A DNA stretch of 64,000 nt from assembly GCA_963682005.1 (NCBI GenBank), contig OY820914.1:5022001-5086000 (forward strand), written 5' to 3'. Below, piece by piece: positions 16,070-25,530 of this stretch. Origin of the DNA: CAIYUC01 sp963682005. GTDB lineage: Bacteria > Bacteroidota > Bacteroidia > Bacteroidales > FEN-979. The notes beneath the pieces are model-generated. The model searched no databases. It was not told the origin of the DNA and worked only from the letters and a program-made list of their open reading frames with translations. Within the stretch, counting starts at the first letter, position 1. Each line of letters begins with the position of its first letter. Position numbers and translations under genes: made by a program.

Positions 16070-17281
16070 ATGAAAAAGCTAAAAGTTGCCTGGTTATCGC
16101 CGCTTTCATTATACAGGTTCCGGCAACAGTTGAATATCGATGAAAAGAAATTCTTCAATCTTCACCCAGCAACGTGGGTCACAGTCATGCTGGAAGAGAT
16201 GGAAAAGCGGGAAGATATTGAATTGCACATCATCACTACGGCTTCAAATAAGGTTATTGACAAGAATCAGACATTTACGGTCAATGGAATAACATATCAC
16301 ATCATTAAAAGAGGGTTGCCATTCATAAAAAAGGGATGGCCGTATTATTTCCGTTTTGACACGATGACAAATTACTGGTGGAGGACAAGGAAAATGTCCT
16401 CCATCCTTAAAAGGATAAAACCGGATGTTGTTACTGCTTTTGGCACTGAAAATGAATTTTCCTTACCATTGTTTAAACTGAAAGTACCTTCAATTATTCT
16501 TATCCAGGGTTTGATTGGAAGTCACCAGCTTAAGACGAGATTTTTGCAAAAACAAGCCCTGCTGGAAGCTCTTGCCTTAAATAAAGTGAAGCACTTTATG
16601 AACGGGAAAAGTATATTCATCGAAAATTTTGTAAAAAGATATAACCCGGAAGCAGAGTTTTGCAACCTGGATTTCCCCATCAGTAATTATGCATTCTCTT
16701 TTGAGTCCGCCAGGCAAAGGACCACGGACATTGTATTTGCCTCTGGGATATCAAGGGCAAAAGGCATTTTTGACCTCATCGAGGCTCTTGTGATTATTAA
16801 AAAGCAGCTCCCGGGAATTAAATTGCGGATCCTTGGGAAAAACGCTGAACCTGATTACAGCGAGCTCCTTGTAAAGATCAGCTCAATGGAGCTGACAGAC
16901 AATGTAGAAATGGCAGGGTTCCTTCCGGATCATGCAGATTTTATCAATGCCATGAGCACTTCCAGGGTGTTTGTCCTACCCTCCTATTTCGATACAGGAT
17001 CCCGGACCCTCGCAGAAGCAATGGCTCTCGGGTTACCCTCTGTTATTTACAACATTGACGGCGCCTCTGAAATGATTAAGGATGGAGTTACAGGGCTCCT
17101 GGTTGAACCTGGTGATATTGATTCCCTGGCAACCTCAATCATTGCACTATTGTCTGATGAAGAGAAAATGTCGCAGGTAGGCAGCCACGCTAAAAAGTTT
17201 GCCTTCGATAATTATTACGCCCCTGAAATGGTCAATGAACTGATAAAGTATTACAATTACATGTTAAAAACTTCAAAATAA
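16070..17281 (+). CDS. Glycosyltransferase family 4 (GT-B)
   Basis: A 403-residue GT-B protein. The C-terminal donor domain contains IVFASGISRAKGIFDLIEAL and, near residue 310, DTGSRTLAEAMALGLPSVI, the E-x7-E-like block of GT4 with the first glutamate replaced. The following IYNIDGASEMIKDGVTGLL also fits GT4. A GTG codon six bases upstream is in frame; the ATG at 16070 gives the natural N-terminus (MKKLKVAWLSPL). Role: adds a sugar to the lipid-linked repeat unit. Confidence 0.85.
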   Translation: MKKLKVAWLSPLSLYRFRQQLNIDEKKFFNLHPATWVTVMLEEMEKREDIELHIITTASNKVIDKNQTFTVNGITYHIIKRGLPFIKKGWPYYFRFDTMTNYWWRTRKMSSILKRIKPDVVTAFGTENEFSLPLFKLKVPSIILIQGLIGSHQLKTRFLQKQALLEALALNKVKHFMNGKSIFIENFVKRYNPEAEFCNLDFPISNYAFSFESARQRTTDIVFASGISRAKGIFDLIEALVIIKKQLPGIKLRILGKNAEPDYSELLVKISSMELTDNVEMAGFLPDHADFINAMSTSRVFVLPSYFDTGSRTLAEAMALGLPSVIYNIDGASEMIKDGVTGLLVEPGDIDSLATSIIALLSDEEKMSQVGSHAKKFAFDNYYAPEMVNELIKYYNYMLKTSK

Positions 17282-17284
17282 CCA

Positions 17285-17983
17285 ATGAAAGCAATAATCC
17301 TGGCTGGGGGTCTTGGAACCAGACTTAAGCCATTTACTGAAGTAATCCCGAAGCCCCTGCTGCCCATCGGCGAAAAATCAGTCCTGGAAATACAGATCGA
17401 ACAACTTAAAAAACATGGGTTTGATGAAATATTCCTGGCCACCAACTACAAATCAAGATATATCGAAAATTTCTTTGGTGATGGGAGCCAGTTTGGGATC
17501 AAGCTGGAAATCAGCAAGGAAGATAAACCCCTCGGAACCGCCGGACCACTGCTACTGATCAGGGAAAAATTAACCGAGCCTTTCCTCGTAATGAATGGCG
17601 ACATCTTAAGCCTGATCAACTTTTCTGAATTTTACAAATTCGGCCTGGAACGAGATACTTTACTGAGCCTTGTGATAAAAAAAGAAATAACACCATTTGC
17701 ATTTGGCAATATTTTTTTTGATGGCGATCTGGTTACTGGTATCGATGAAAAACCTGATTTTGTCAACTACATCCTTGCAGGTATTTATTTTATGAGGCCG
17801 GAAATTTTCAACTATTTCCCTATCGACTCCTATTTTGGAATGGATTCATTGATCAAAAATATGCTTGAGATAAAAGCACCGATCTCAAAATACGAACTGA
17901 AGGAGTATTGGCTGGATATCGGCCGGATCAATGATTACGAAAAAGCCCAGGATGAATATGATAAGCACTTTAAAAATATCTGA
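17285..17983 (+). CDS. Sugar-phosphate nucleotidyltransferase
   Basis: A 232-residue NTP_transferase-fold protein starting MKAIILAGGLGTRLKPFTE (the phosphate-binding loop GGLGTRL), with PKPLLPIG, a LGTAGPL motif, and the metal-binding MNGDIL. It activates a sugar 1-phosphate as an NDP-sugar; the short length resembles HddC/mannose-1-phosphate guanylyltransferase-like enzymes. It begins three bases after the GT4 stop and is followed by an aminotransferase, an ATP-grasp enzyme and a second aminotransferase, all nearly overlapping, so the four probably act in one pathway. The base and sugar are not predictable. Confidence 0.85.
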   Translation: MKAIILAGGLGTRLKPFTEVIPKPLLPIGEKSVLEIQIEQLKKHGFDEIFLATNYKSRYIENFFGDGSQFGIKLEISKEDKPLGTAGPLLLIREKLTEPFLVMNGDILSLINFSEFYKFGLERDTLLSLVIKKEITPFAFGNIFFDGDLVTGIDEKPDFVNYILAGIYFMRPEIFNYFPIDSYFGMDSLIKNMLEIKAPISKYELKEYWLDIGRINDYEKAQDEYDKHFKNI

Positions 17984-18003
17984 TAAATAAATCTGAACCT
18001 GTT

Positions 18004-19143
18004 ATGGATTATAAAATTCCTCTTTTTGAATTAAATTTTGATGAGCGTGAAGTCGAAGCCGCCATGGAGACGATTCGGTCGGGGTGGATCTCTATCGGCC
18101 CCAAAACAACAGAATTGGAACAAACATTTTCCCGTCTGTTGAATGTTAAGCATTCGGTTGCCTTAACAAACTGTACAGTTTCCCTTCACCTTGCTTTGCA
18201 AATCCTTGGAATTACTCATGGGGACGAGGTTATTTGCCCGTCACTCACTTTTGTGGCAACTGTGAATGCCATCCGATATGTCGGGGCAACCCCGGTTTTT
18301 TGTGACATCATCAGCCCCGAGAATTTAACCATTGATCCCGTAGAGATTGAAAAAAACATCACGAACAAAACAAAAGCGATCATCGTTATGCATTTTGCAG
18401 GATTCCCGTGTGAAATGCAAAAGATCCTTGAAATTGCACAAAAATACAACCTGAAGATCGTTGAAGATGCCTGTCACGGACCACTTTCAGAGTACCAAGG
18501 ACAAAAGCTCGGAACGTTGGGAGACATCGGTTGTTTTAGTTTTTTCTCGAACAAGAATATCAGCACGGGGGAAGGTGGTATGCTCATTACCAGCAATGAT
18601 GCATTTTTTGAGAAAGCAAAGCTTATGCGTTCTCATGGAATGACCACCCTTTCTTATGAACGGGCCAAAGGACACAGTACATCCTATGATGTGGTCGAAC
18701 TTGGATACAACTTCCGTATTGATGATATCCGGGCTTCAATCGGAATTGTTCAGCTTCAGAAACTTGAGGCTGACCTTATCAAGAGGGCGGTAGTCAGAAA
18801 GAACTACATAGAAAAATTAAGTCATATCGACAAACTCATTCTTCCGTTCCGGGATCACAGGGAATTTTCTTCAAACTATATTTTCCCCGTTGTTCTAAGG
18901 GATTCAAATGTCCTGTTCAGGGATGAGATAAGAAATAAACTTCATTCCAAGGGTATTCAGACAAGTGTTCATTATCCGCCCGTTCACAAATTCACGATCT
19001 ACAAACCTTTTACAAAGTCATTGCCAATAACGGAATATGTTGTTGATAATGAAATAACCTTACCCATGCATGGTAAAATGACCCCTGATCAGATAGATTA
19101 TATTGCGGAGGTTTTAACATCCATACTGAATGAGCAATCGTAA
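18004..19143 (+). CDS. DegT/DnrJ/EryC1/StrS-family PLP aminotransferase
   Basis: A 379-residue sugar aminotransferase. VEDACHG holds the PLP-contacting aspartate, SFFSNKNISTGEGGML holds the Schiff-base lysine, and the C-terminal part has VHYPPVHKF. The family transfers an amino group from glutamate to a keto sugar nucleotide. Candidate substrates are the 4-keto products of the LegB-like (5565) or CapE-like (21407) dehydratases. The stop overlaps the ATP-grasp gene by 14 bases. A second, clearly different DegT protein lies at 20335. Confidence 0.88.
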   Translation: MDYKIPLFELNFDEREVEAAMETIRSGWISIGPKTTELEQTFSRLLNVKHSVALTNCTVSLHLALQILGITHGDEVICPSLTFVATVNAIRYVGATPVFCDIISPENLTIDPVEIEKNITNKTKAIIVMHFAGFPCEMQKILEIAQKYNLKIVEDACHGPLSEYQGQKLGTLGDIGCFSFFSNKNISTGEGGMLITSNDAFFEKAKLMRSHGMTTLSYERAKGHSTSYDVVELGYNFRIDDIRASIGIVQLQKLEADLIKRAVVRKNYIEKLSHIDKLILPFRDHREFSSNYIFPVVLRDSNVLFRDEIRNKLHSKGIQTSVHYPPVHKFTIYKPFTKSLPITEYVVDNEITLPMHGKMTPDQIDYIAEVLTSILNEQS

Positions 19144-20329
19144 TCTGATGGTTTTTGGAGGTGGCATCCTGCAGTCCTCCATCCTTAAACTGGCTAAGCA
19201 TCTTGGGTTCTCGACCCTGATGATTGATCCGGATCCTCAGGCATATTCCCGTGATATCTGTGATCATTTCAGGATTGTCAGGGGGGATGATTTTACCACG
19301 ACCCTTGAACTTGCAAAGGAATTCAATGTCCAGGGATTAATTACTGCGGGAACGGATAAGCCCTTGTTTATGATGGCCAGGGTTGCAGCGGAACTTGAAT
19401 TGCCTTTCCCGGGTTATTCCGCTGTGGAAAAGACAACAAGAAAGGATATTTTCAAACGTGTCTTAATGGATAATGGGATCCCTTGTGCTAAAGGCTTTTC
19501 AATTGATTCTCTTGAAGGTATTGAGAAAACAATTGAAACGCTTGGCATGCAGGATCCTTTCATATTGAAACCCGTGGATAATTCGGGAAGCCGTGGTGTT
19601 GTTTCAGCAAAGACCATTCATGAGATCAAGGAATATTTCAATTATTCCATGAGCTTTTCCGGTCAGAAAAAAGTGATAATCGAGGAGTATATAACGGGGC
19701 CGGAATTCAGCGTTGAAAGTCTGACATATCATGGAGAAACAAAAATCATTCAGGTCACCGAGAAAGTCACCACCAGCGCACCTTACAATGTTGAGTTGGG
19801 TCATATTCAACCTGTTCGATTGACCAGGCCCGCCCAGGCCAGGATTGGGGAGGAAGTCAAAAGGATGATCCATTGCCTTCAACTTGATCATTGTGCCTGT
19901 CATACAGAACTTAAATATTATAATGATAAAATAATCATCATTGAGAATGGTGCAAGGTTGGGTGGCGATTTCATAACATCAATGCTTGTCCCGGCATCTA
20001 CGGGGATTAGCATGGAAAAAGCCGTGATTGATATGGCTTGTGGCATCAAGCCTGATCTCGGAGAATCCCTGGACCATGGTTCATGCATCCGATACCTGGA
20101 ATTGCCCTGCGGGACCGTTGATCATATAGGGCCACTTGAAAATATATCCAAGAATCCGGAAATACTGGAACTTTCATTTACCAAGAAAGTCGGAGATACA
20201 ATACCATCGATCACCAACAGTCTTGACAGGTATGGATACCTGATTGCAAAAGGAAAAACACGGTCACTGGCGATCGAAAATGCAGATTCCGGGGTTAAAG
20301 CGATGAAAGAAATGATCGTGATCAGGTAA
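19130..20329 (+). CDS. ATP-grasp ligase (carbamoyl-phosphate-synthase/amino-acid-ligase type)
   Basis: A 399-residue ATP-grasp protein. An N-terminal Rossmann-like part starts MVFGGGILQSSILKLA. The central ATP-grasp part includes PFILKPVDNSGSRGV (ATP-binding lysine and glycine-rich loop), VIIEEYITGPEFSVES, and the metal site IIENGARLGGDF. The C-terminal domain with RYLELPCGTV resembles the C-terminal domain of L-amino-acid ligases. Such enzymes join a carboxylate, often an amino acid, to an amine. Between two aminotransferases it may couple an amino acid to an amino sugar. That is inference; the ATP-grasp identity is firm. Confidence 0.82.
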   Translation: MSNRNLMVFGGGILQSSILKLAKHLGFSTLMIDPDPQAYSRDICDHFRIVRGDDFTTTLELAKEFNVQGLITAGTDKPLFMMARVAAELELPFPGYSAVEKTTRKDIFKRVLMDNGIPCAKGFSIDSLEGIEKTIETLGMQDPFILKPVDNSGSRGVVSAKTIHEIKEYFNYSMSFSGQKKVIIEEYITGPEFSVESLTYHGETKIIQVTEKVTTSAPYNVELGHIQPVRLTRPAQARIGEEVKRMIHCLQLDHCACHTELKYYNDKIIIIENGARLGGDFITSMLVPASTGISMEKAVIDMACGIKPDLGESLDHGSCIRYLELPCGTVDHIGPLENISKNPEILELSFTKKVGDTIPSITNSLDRYGYLIAKGKTRSLAIENADSGVKAMKEMIVIR

Positions 20330-20334
20330 TTTGT

Positions 20335-21396
20335 ATGTGGGAATCAACATTAGCAAAAAAATTTGATAAGGAATCCGGCCTTTTGACGGGTTCGGGCACT
20401 GCGGCTATCTATGCTGTTTTAAAAGCGTTCAACTTCAACAAGGATGATGTTGTTCTTATCCCAGCTATTTGCTGCTATTCCGTGGTTTTTGGGGTAAAGT
20501 TTGCAGGGCTTGGAATCGAGTTCTGCGATATTGACACTATGGATGGCAATATGGATGTTGCGGAGGCAAAAAAAAGGATCATTGAAAATCCCAAGATCAA
20601 AGCTGTTATTGCTATCCATTTATACGGGAATCCTTTAAGGGAAATTGAACCACTCGCTGAATTTTCCAAAGCCCATCATGTTTTATTGATCGAAGATGTA
20701 GCTCAGGCTATTGGAACTTACTATAATAACAAACGTTGCGGCTCCTTTTCCGATGTTTCAATTTTCAGCTTTGGCTATTCAAAAATAATCACCATCAATC
20801 ATGGAGGAGCCGTATTAACTAATGACCGGCATTTGTTAAAACAACTAAATGAGATAAATTATGATCTCCCGGTTTTTGATGAAGCAAGGATTAAAATGAA
20901 CAGGGAAGTATTCAGAGAGCGTTACAGTTCTGAAGCCAGCCAAAAAAAGCTGAATGAATTGATCGCAACTGAGGAGTTAATAAAAAACGCATTTCTCTTC
21001 CAATTCAACAATCAGTTTATTGACAGGTTAATGAATGAATTTTCCGGTGAAGAATCAAATTATCACCACCGCCGGGAGATCGCAGAAATCTATTTTAATT
21101 CATGGAGAGGGGCTGAACAAATACAAATAATTACTCAACCTGGATCTGTTCCCTGGAGATTTACCCTGTTAACAAAGGGTGAGAACCGGGAAAAAATTTC
21201 CGGGTCGATCAGAAATGCCGGCTTCCCGGTCAGCTCATGGTACCCTGACCAATCAGCCTATTTTAATGAAACAAAAGGGCAATCCCTTCAAAGTGCCCGG
21301 TTGTTTTCCGAACACGTTCTTAATTTCTGGGTTGATGCTAAAATGGATAGCCGTTCTGCCCATGAGTTATCCGAACTCTTATTAAAAACCCTTTAA
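20335..21396 (+). CDS. Second DegT-family PLP aminotransferase, diverged
   Basis: A 353-residue protein with LIEDVAQAIG (PLP-contacting aspartate) and FSFGYSKIITINHGG, which carries the presumed PLP lysine. It is clearly of the DegT fold but far from the copy at 18004, and it has an acidic and lysine-rich middle (residues about 185-235) and a short C-terminal domain. It could aminate a non-sugar or an unusual sugar, or work with the ATP-grasp partner five bases upstream. The gene is followed by capE after ten bases. Confidence 0.8.
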   Translation: MWESTLAKKFDKESGLLTGSGTAAIYAVLKAFNFNKDDVVLIPAICCYSVVFGVKFAGLGIEFCDIDTMDGNMDVAEAKKRIIENPKIKAVIAIHLYGNPLREIEPLAEFSKAHHVLLIEDVAQAIGTYYNNKRCGSFSDVSIFSFGYSKIITINHGGAVLTNDRHLLKQLNEINYDLPVFDEARIKMNREVFRERYSSEASQKKLNELIATEELIKNAFLFQFNNQFIDRLMNEFSGEESNYHHRREIAEIYFNSWRGAEQIQIITQPGSVPWRFTLLTKGENREKISGSIRNAGFPVSSWYPDQSAYFNETKGQSLQSARLFSEHVLNFWVDAKMDSRSAHELSELLLKTL

Positions 21397-21406
21397 TATT
21401 TACACC

Positions 21407-22411
21407 TTGAAAAACTCAACTCTGCTGATCACCGGTGGGACCGGTTCTTTCGGCAATGCGGTACTGGAAAAGTTTCTCAGGACCGATATTCGCGAAATCA
21501 GGATCTTCAGCCGCGACGAAAAGAAGCAGGATGATATGCGACAGCATTACAAAAATCCCAAGATCAAATATTACATCGGTGATGTCAGGGACAAGCACAG
21601 TGTCGACCGGGCCATGGCAGGCGCCGATTATGTATTCCATGCGGCGGCATTGAAGCAGGTACCTTCATGTGAGTTTTTCCCCATGGAAGCGGTCCGTACC
21701 AATGTTATCGGATGTGAGAATGTGCTTGACTCAGCCATTCAGCATGAGGTTAAGAAGGTGATCGTCCTGAGTACGGATAAAGCGGTTTACCCAATCAACG
21801 CAATGGGATTATCGAAAGCCCTGAGCGAGAAGATCATGATCGCAAAATCCAGGAACATCATTGGCAGCAAAACAGTACTTTGCGGCACAAGGTACGGTAA
21901 CGTGATGGCCTCACGGGGATCCGTCATCCCGCTCTTCATCGACCAGATCAAAGCCGGTTTGCCGATAACGATCACAGATCCGGACATGACCCGTTTCATG
22001 ATGACGCTTGAAGATGCAGTTGACCTCGTCATGTATGCATTTAAGAATGGCGGACAAGGAGACCTTTTTGTCCAGAAAGCGCCTGCCTGTACTATCAGTG
22101 ACCTGGCTACCGCCTTGAAGGATTTATTTCATGCTAAAAATGAAATCAGGGTAATTGGTACCCGTCACGGGGAAAAACTGTTTGAAACCCTTGTCAACAG
22201 GGAGGAAATGGTTCGGGCGAAGGATCTGGGCGACTATTTCAGGATCCTGGCTGATGAACGTGATCTTAATTATGACCAGTATTTTATCGAAGGAAGGTCG
22301 GATGTGAGTCTCCAGGAGGACTATACTTCTCACAATACAACCCGGCTGGACATTGATGATACAAAGAATCTCCTCCTAAAACTGAACATGATCAAAAATG
22401 AAGTTCGATAA
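21407..22411 (+). CDS. capE: UDP-GlcNAc 4,6-dehydratase/5-epimerase, first step to UDP-L-FucNAc (CapE/FnlA/WbjB)
   Basis: A 334-residue SDR with TGGTGSFGNAVL at the N-terminus, FSRDEKKQDDMR, the family block HAAALKQVPSCEFFPMEAV, and a STDKAVYPINAMGLSK block. These mark CapE/FnlA/WbjB, which converts UDP-GlcNAc to the 4-keto-6-deoxy-L-hexose derivative. CapF (24304) and CapG (26019) follow on the same strand but are separated from it by two genes and a repeat cassette. The start is TTG at 21407, eleven bases after the previous stop. In the cytoplasm the product goes to CapF. Confidence 0.9.
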   Translation: MKNSTLLITGGTGSFGNAVLEKFLRTDIREIRIFSRDEKKQDDMRQHYKNPKIKYYIGDVRDKHSVDRAMAGADYVFHAAALKQVPSCEFFPMEAVRTNVIGCENVLDSAIQHEVKKVIVLSTDKAVYPINAMGLSKALSEKIMIAKSRNIIGSKTVLCGTRYGNVMASRGSVIPLFIDQIKAGLPITITDPDMTRFMMTLEDAVDLVMYAFKNGGQGDLFVQKAPACTISDLATALKDLFHAKNEIRVIGTRHGEKLFETLVNREEMVRAKDLGDYFRILADERDLNYDQYFIEGRSDVSLQEDYTSHNTTRLDIDDTKNLLLKLNMIKNEVR

Positions 22412-22423
22412 GGATTCTCCCGA

Positions 22424-23275
22424 ATGCTAAAAAAAATAGTTGTCAGGATAATCAGGTATTGCGGGTTGCCATTCCTCGTCAGGGAACTGATCCAGCGAAA
22501 TAAGGTGACCATCATCTATTATCATGATATCAATGCACAAAGCTTTGATGATCACCTTGCGTTTTTGAAAAGCCGGTATCATATTATCTCGTTGCAGGAT
22601 TATTTAGCAGGAAACACAGTAAATATCAGAAACCGGTTAATCATCACGTTTGATGATGGGCACATTCAAAATTACTCCTTGCTCCCGGTGATAAAAAAAT
22701 ACAATGTCCCGGTAACCATATTCCTTACCACCGGGATTATCGGAACAAAGAAACGGTTTTGGTTTCTGATCAGGGAACTCGATTCTGAAACCAAGAAGTA
22801 TTGTAAAGAGTCATCGGATGTTGAACGGCTTGAACTGCTATCAACAAGATTCTCCTATTCCGATGACAGGGAATCTGCAATTGCAGAGGCGTTAACAGCC
22901 GACCATATCCTTGAAATGTCAGGCTATGTTGACTTTCAATCCCACACTGTCACCCATCCATGTTTACCAAAATGTACAGATCAAAAAGCAGGAGAAGAAA
23001 TTTTACGTTCCCGCCAGGACCTGGAAAAGCTTTTAAATAAAAGGGTCAACAGCCTCGCTTTTCCGAATGGAGATTACGGTGAAAGAGAAGTGAATATAAG
23101 CCTGAACGCCGGATACACTTGTTTATTAACTGCAGAATTCGGGTTTAACCGGGAGATTGAAAATGGCCCTTTGTTAAAGCGGATAAGCACAAATGACACC
23201 CCTGATATAAATGAACTGGGATTGAGGGTTACAGGGATCTGGAGAATGCTTAAGCTAATCCTGAAGAAGGACTGA
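22424..23275 (+). CDS. Polysaccharide deacetylase (NodB homology domain)
   Basis: A 283-residue protein. Canonical NodB motifs are visible: IITFDDGH (motif 1, catalytic Asp and metal Asp, residues about 74-81), SHTVTHPCL (motif 2, metal histidines, about 171-179), and a later SLAFPNGDYGE block. It removes N-acetyl or other acyl groups from a sugar; a short basic N-terminus suggests a cytoplasmic or membrane-facing enzyme, not a secreted one. It sits between capE and capF, 12 bases after capE. Confidence 0.87.
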   Translation: MLKKIVVRIIRYCGLPFLVRELIQRNKVTIIYYHDINAQSFDDHLAFLKSRYHIISLQDYLAGNTVNIRNRLIITFDDGHIQNYSLLPVIKKYNVPVTIFLTTGIIGTKKRFWFLIRELDSETKKYCKESSDVERLELLSTRFSYSDDRESAIAEALTADHILEMSGYVDFQSHTVTHPCLPKCTDQKAGEEILRSRQDLEKLLNKRVNSLAFPNGDYGEREVNISLNAGYTCLLTAEFGFNREIENGPLLKRISTNDTPDINELGLRVTGIWRMLKLILKKD

Positions 23276-23290
23276 CGATACCTTTCTGCC

Positions 23291-24223
23291 ATGAATGAAT
23301 ACAGTTTTATCCGGTTAAGTGAGAACAGAATTAAAGACCTTTATCAGCTTTTTATATCTTCATCGAAACAAAATGCCAGTTATAAAAAGTTCCTGGCGAA
23401 ATTCGATACAAAATATACTGGTGTTGAGTATGTCGGGTACTTTGCTTATGACAGGGAGAATAAGCCTGTAGCGTTCTATGGGGTGGTTCCTTGCTTTGCA
23501 ATTGCCGGTGACCGCAAGATACTGATCGCCCAGGCAGTCGACGCGATCACGCATCCGGATCACAGGCGAAAAGGTCTGTTTGAAAAAATTGTTGCACTCA
23601 CAACGGAATTGGCCTTAAAAGAAGGGATTCATTTCATTTACGGGGTCCCGAATGATCTTTCTTACCAGGGGTTTATAAAGAAATTCAACTGGTCGGAAGG
23701 AATGCGTTTGTTGAAATTCCAGTTTAAGATCAGCCAGTTGCCTTTCAGTTATTTCTTCCAGCGATACGCACTTCTCAACAGGCTCTATTTTTCCTATTTG
23801 ATGCTGGTATTCGGATTATTCAGGAAAGGATCCATCTTCATGGATCCGGATTCTGACGGAACCAACATCCGCATGCTAAGGAATGAGGAGTACCTTCAGT
23901 ATAAATCCTATTCAAGGAAATTTTTAATCCGTCTAAATCATTTATCCATCTGGTTGAGTGTTGATGGTGCTTTAAAAATCGGGGACATTCAACCATCGGA
24001 TCAACCCGACAATAGGCATTTGATACGAAAACTTAAATTCCTGGCATTTTTTGCAGGAACAAGGAAAATTGTATATATGGCCACCCCGAATTCATTCTGG
24101 GCGCAGCAATTACAGTCAAAATACAAGTCTGAATTTACATTGCCGAGTATTTTCCTCAACCTGTCAAATTTATATGACCCGGAAAAATTGATCATCTCCT
24201 ACTGTGATATTGATACATTCTAG
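23291..24223 (+). CDS. GNAT-family acetyltransferase
   Basis: A 310-residue protein. The acetyl-CoA binding block is around AQAVDAITHPDHRRKGLFEKIV (R/Q-x-x-G-x-G/A-like, residues about 80-102), followed by a second half without a clear motif (residues 160-310), so it may be two GNAT-like lobes. It follows the deacetylase by 15 bases; a deacetylase plus an acyltransferase next to each other could swap the acyl group on an amino sugar. Acceptor unknown. Confidence 0.75.
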   Translation: MNEYSFIRLSENRIKDLYQLFISSSKQNASYKKFLAKFDTKYTGVEYVGYFAYDRENKPVAFYGVVPCFAIAGDRKILIAQAVDAITHPDHRRKGLFEKIVALTTELALKEGIHFIYGVPNDLSYQGFIKKFNWSEGMRLLKFQFKISQLPFSYFFQRYALLNRLYFSYLMLVFGLFRKGSIFMDPDSDGTNIRMLRNEEYLQYKSYSRKFLIRLNHLSIWLSVDGALKIGDIQPSDQPDNRHLIRKLKFLAFFAGTRKIVYMATPNSFWAQQLQSKYKSEFTLPSIFLNLSNLYDPEKLIISYCDIDTF

Positions 24224-24303
24224 GGATGATCATTATGGTCCGTAAACCGGGAGTTGATTTTTTTGAAGACGTTTAACTACAACTTGAGATATCACAGAAT
24301 CAT

Positions 24304-25530
24304 ATGATCAAAGTAGGCATCACAGGCCAGCCCGGATTTATGGGCACACATCTTTACAACTTTCTGGGACTAAAGAAAGATATGATCACACGCATACCTT
24401 TCAGGGATGAATTCTTCAGTAATAAAGACCTGATGAATGCTTTCGTTAAGGAGTGCGATACCATTGTTCACATTGCCGGTGTCAACCGCCACAATGAACC
24501 GGAGGTGATCTACAACACGAATATTCAATTGGCTTTGGAGCTGATCCGGGCCATGGAAGAAACCGGAAGCAAACCGCATGTGATCTTTTCATCCTCGACC
24601 CAGGAGGAGCGGGATAATCCTTACGGAAAAGCCAAACGCGAAGCAAGGCACCTTTTCGAGGCATGGGCAGGACGAAATGATTGCTCCTTTACGGCGTTTA
24701 TAATCCCCAATGTTTACGGCCCATTCGGAAACCCTTATTACAACTCCGTCATTGCTACGTTCTCTTATCAGCTCACCCACAATGAACAGCCGAAGATCGA
24801 GGTCGACGGACTTTTAAAGCTTATATACATTGGTGAACTGGTTGAGTTGTTTTACAAGGAAATCGTTAATAATTACGAATTACGAATTACGAATTACGGA
24901 TCAAATGCTCCAAAGCCCGAAGCCCGAAACGCGAAGCCCGAAACGCGAAGCCCGGAGCCCGAAGCCCGGAGCCTGAAGCCTGAAGCTTGCAGCCGTCTTA
25001 TACCTTACACCGCCGAAATGAAGGTTACAGAACTATTAAACATCCTTCAGTCATTCAAGACGCTGTACTTCGACCAGGGAATCATCCCACCGCTCAATTC
25101 CTCGTTTGAAACGAATCTTTTTAATACGTTCAGGTGCTACATTGAAACTCCGCTGCATTTTCCGGTGAATTTAAAGCTGAACACCGATGACCGGGGCTCT
25201 TTTGTGGAAACCATCAAATTAGCCGGTATCGGCGGACAGGTGTCCTTTTCAACCACGAAACCCGGAATTACCCGCGGAAACCATTACCATATCCGTAAAG
25301 TGGAACGGTTTGCCGTGATTAAAGGGGAAGCCCTCATTCAGCTAAGAAAGATTGGGACAGACGGGATTCTGAACTACCGTTTATCAGGCGATCAGCCAGC
25401 CTATGTCGACATGCCTGTCTGGTATACACATAATATTACGAATGTTAGTTCCGAAGATCTTTACACCATCTTCTGGATCAATGAATTTTTCAATCCGGAT
25501 GATCCGGATACATATTTTGAAATAGTGTGA
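24304..25530 (+). CDS. capF: UDP-2-acetamido-2,6-dideoxy-L-talose-forming reductase CapF/FnlB/WbjC, with a repeat insertion between its domains
   Basis: A 408-residue protein, about 39 residues longer than S. aureus CapF (369). The N-terminal SDR domain (to about residue 188) shows VGITGQPGFMGTHL, IVHIAGVNRHNEPE and NPYGKAKREARHL. The C-terminal cupin domain (about residue 285-408) shows RGNHYHIRKVERFAVI. Between the domains, around residues 190-229, lie four 7-nt AATTACG units and eleven 7-nt units based on AAGCCCG (24913-24989), read in frame as a heptapeptide-like stretch with KPEAR repeats. CapF reduces the CapE product; the cupin domain makes an enzyme intermediate. The insertion lies in a region that is probably surface-exposed, so the enzyme may still work. 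Confidence 0.88.
   Translation: MIKVGITGQPGFMGTHLYNFLGLKKDMITRIPFRDEFFSNKDLMNAFVKECDTIVHIAGVNRHNEPEVIYNTNIQLALELIRAMEETGSKPHVIFSSSTQEERDNPYGKAKREARHLFEAWAGRNDCSFTAFIIPNVYGPFGNPYYNSVIATFSYQLTHNEQPKIEVDGLLKLIYIGELVELFYKEIVNNYELRITNYGSNAPKPEARNAKPETRSPEPEARSLKPEACSRLIPYTAEMKVTELLNILQSFKTLYFDQGIIPPLNSSFETNLFNTFRCYIETPLHFPVNLKLNTDDRGSFVETIKLAGIGGQVSFSTTKPGITRGNHYHIRKVERFAVIKGEALIQLRKIGTDGILNYRLSGDQPAYVDMPVWYTHNITNVSSEDLYTIFWINEFFNPDDPDTYFEIV
24871..24989. repeat. 7-nt tandem arrays inside capF
   Basis: Four AATTACG units (24871-24898), a 14-nt link, and eleven 7-nt units (AAGCCCG and variants such as AAACGCG and GAGCCTG, 24913-24989). Because 7 is not a multiple of 3, each unit is read in a new frame, giving a 21-nt (seven-residue) protein period. 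Total length keeps capF in frame. Confidence 0.95.
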
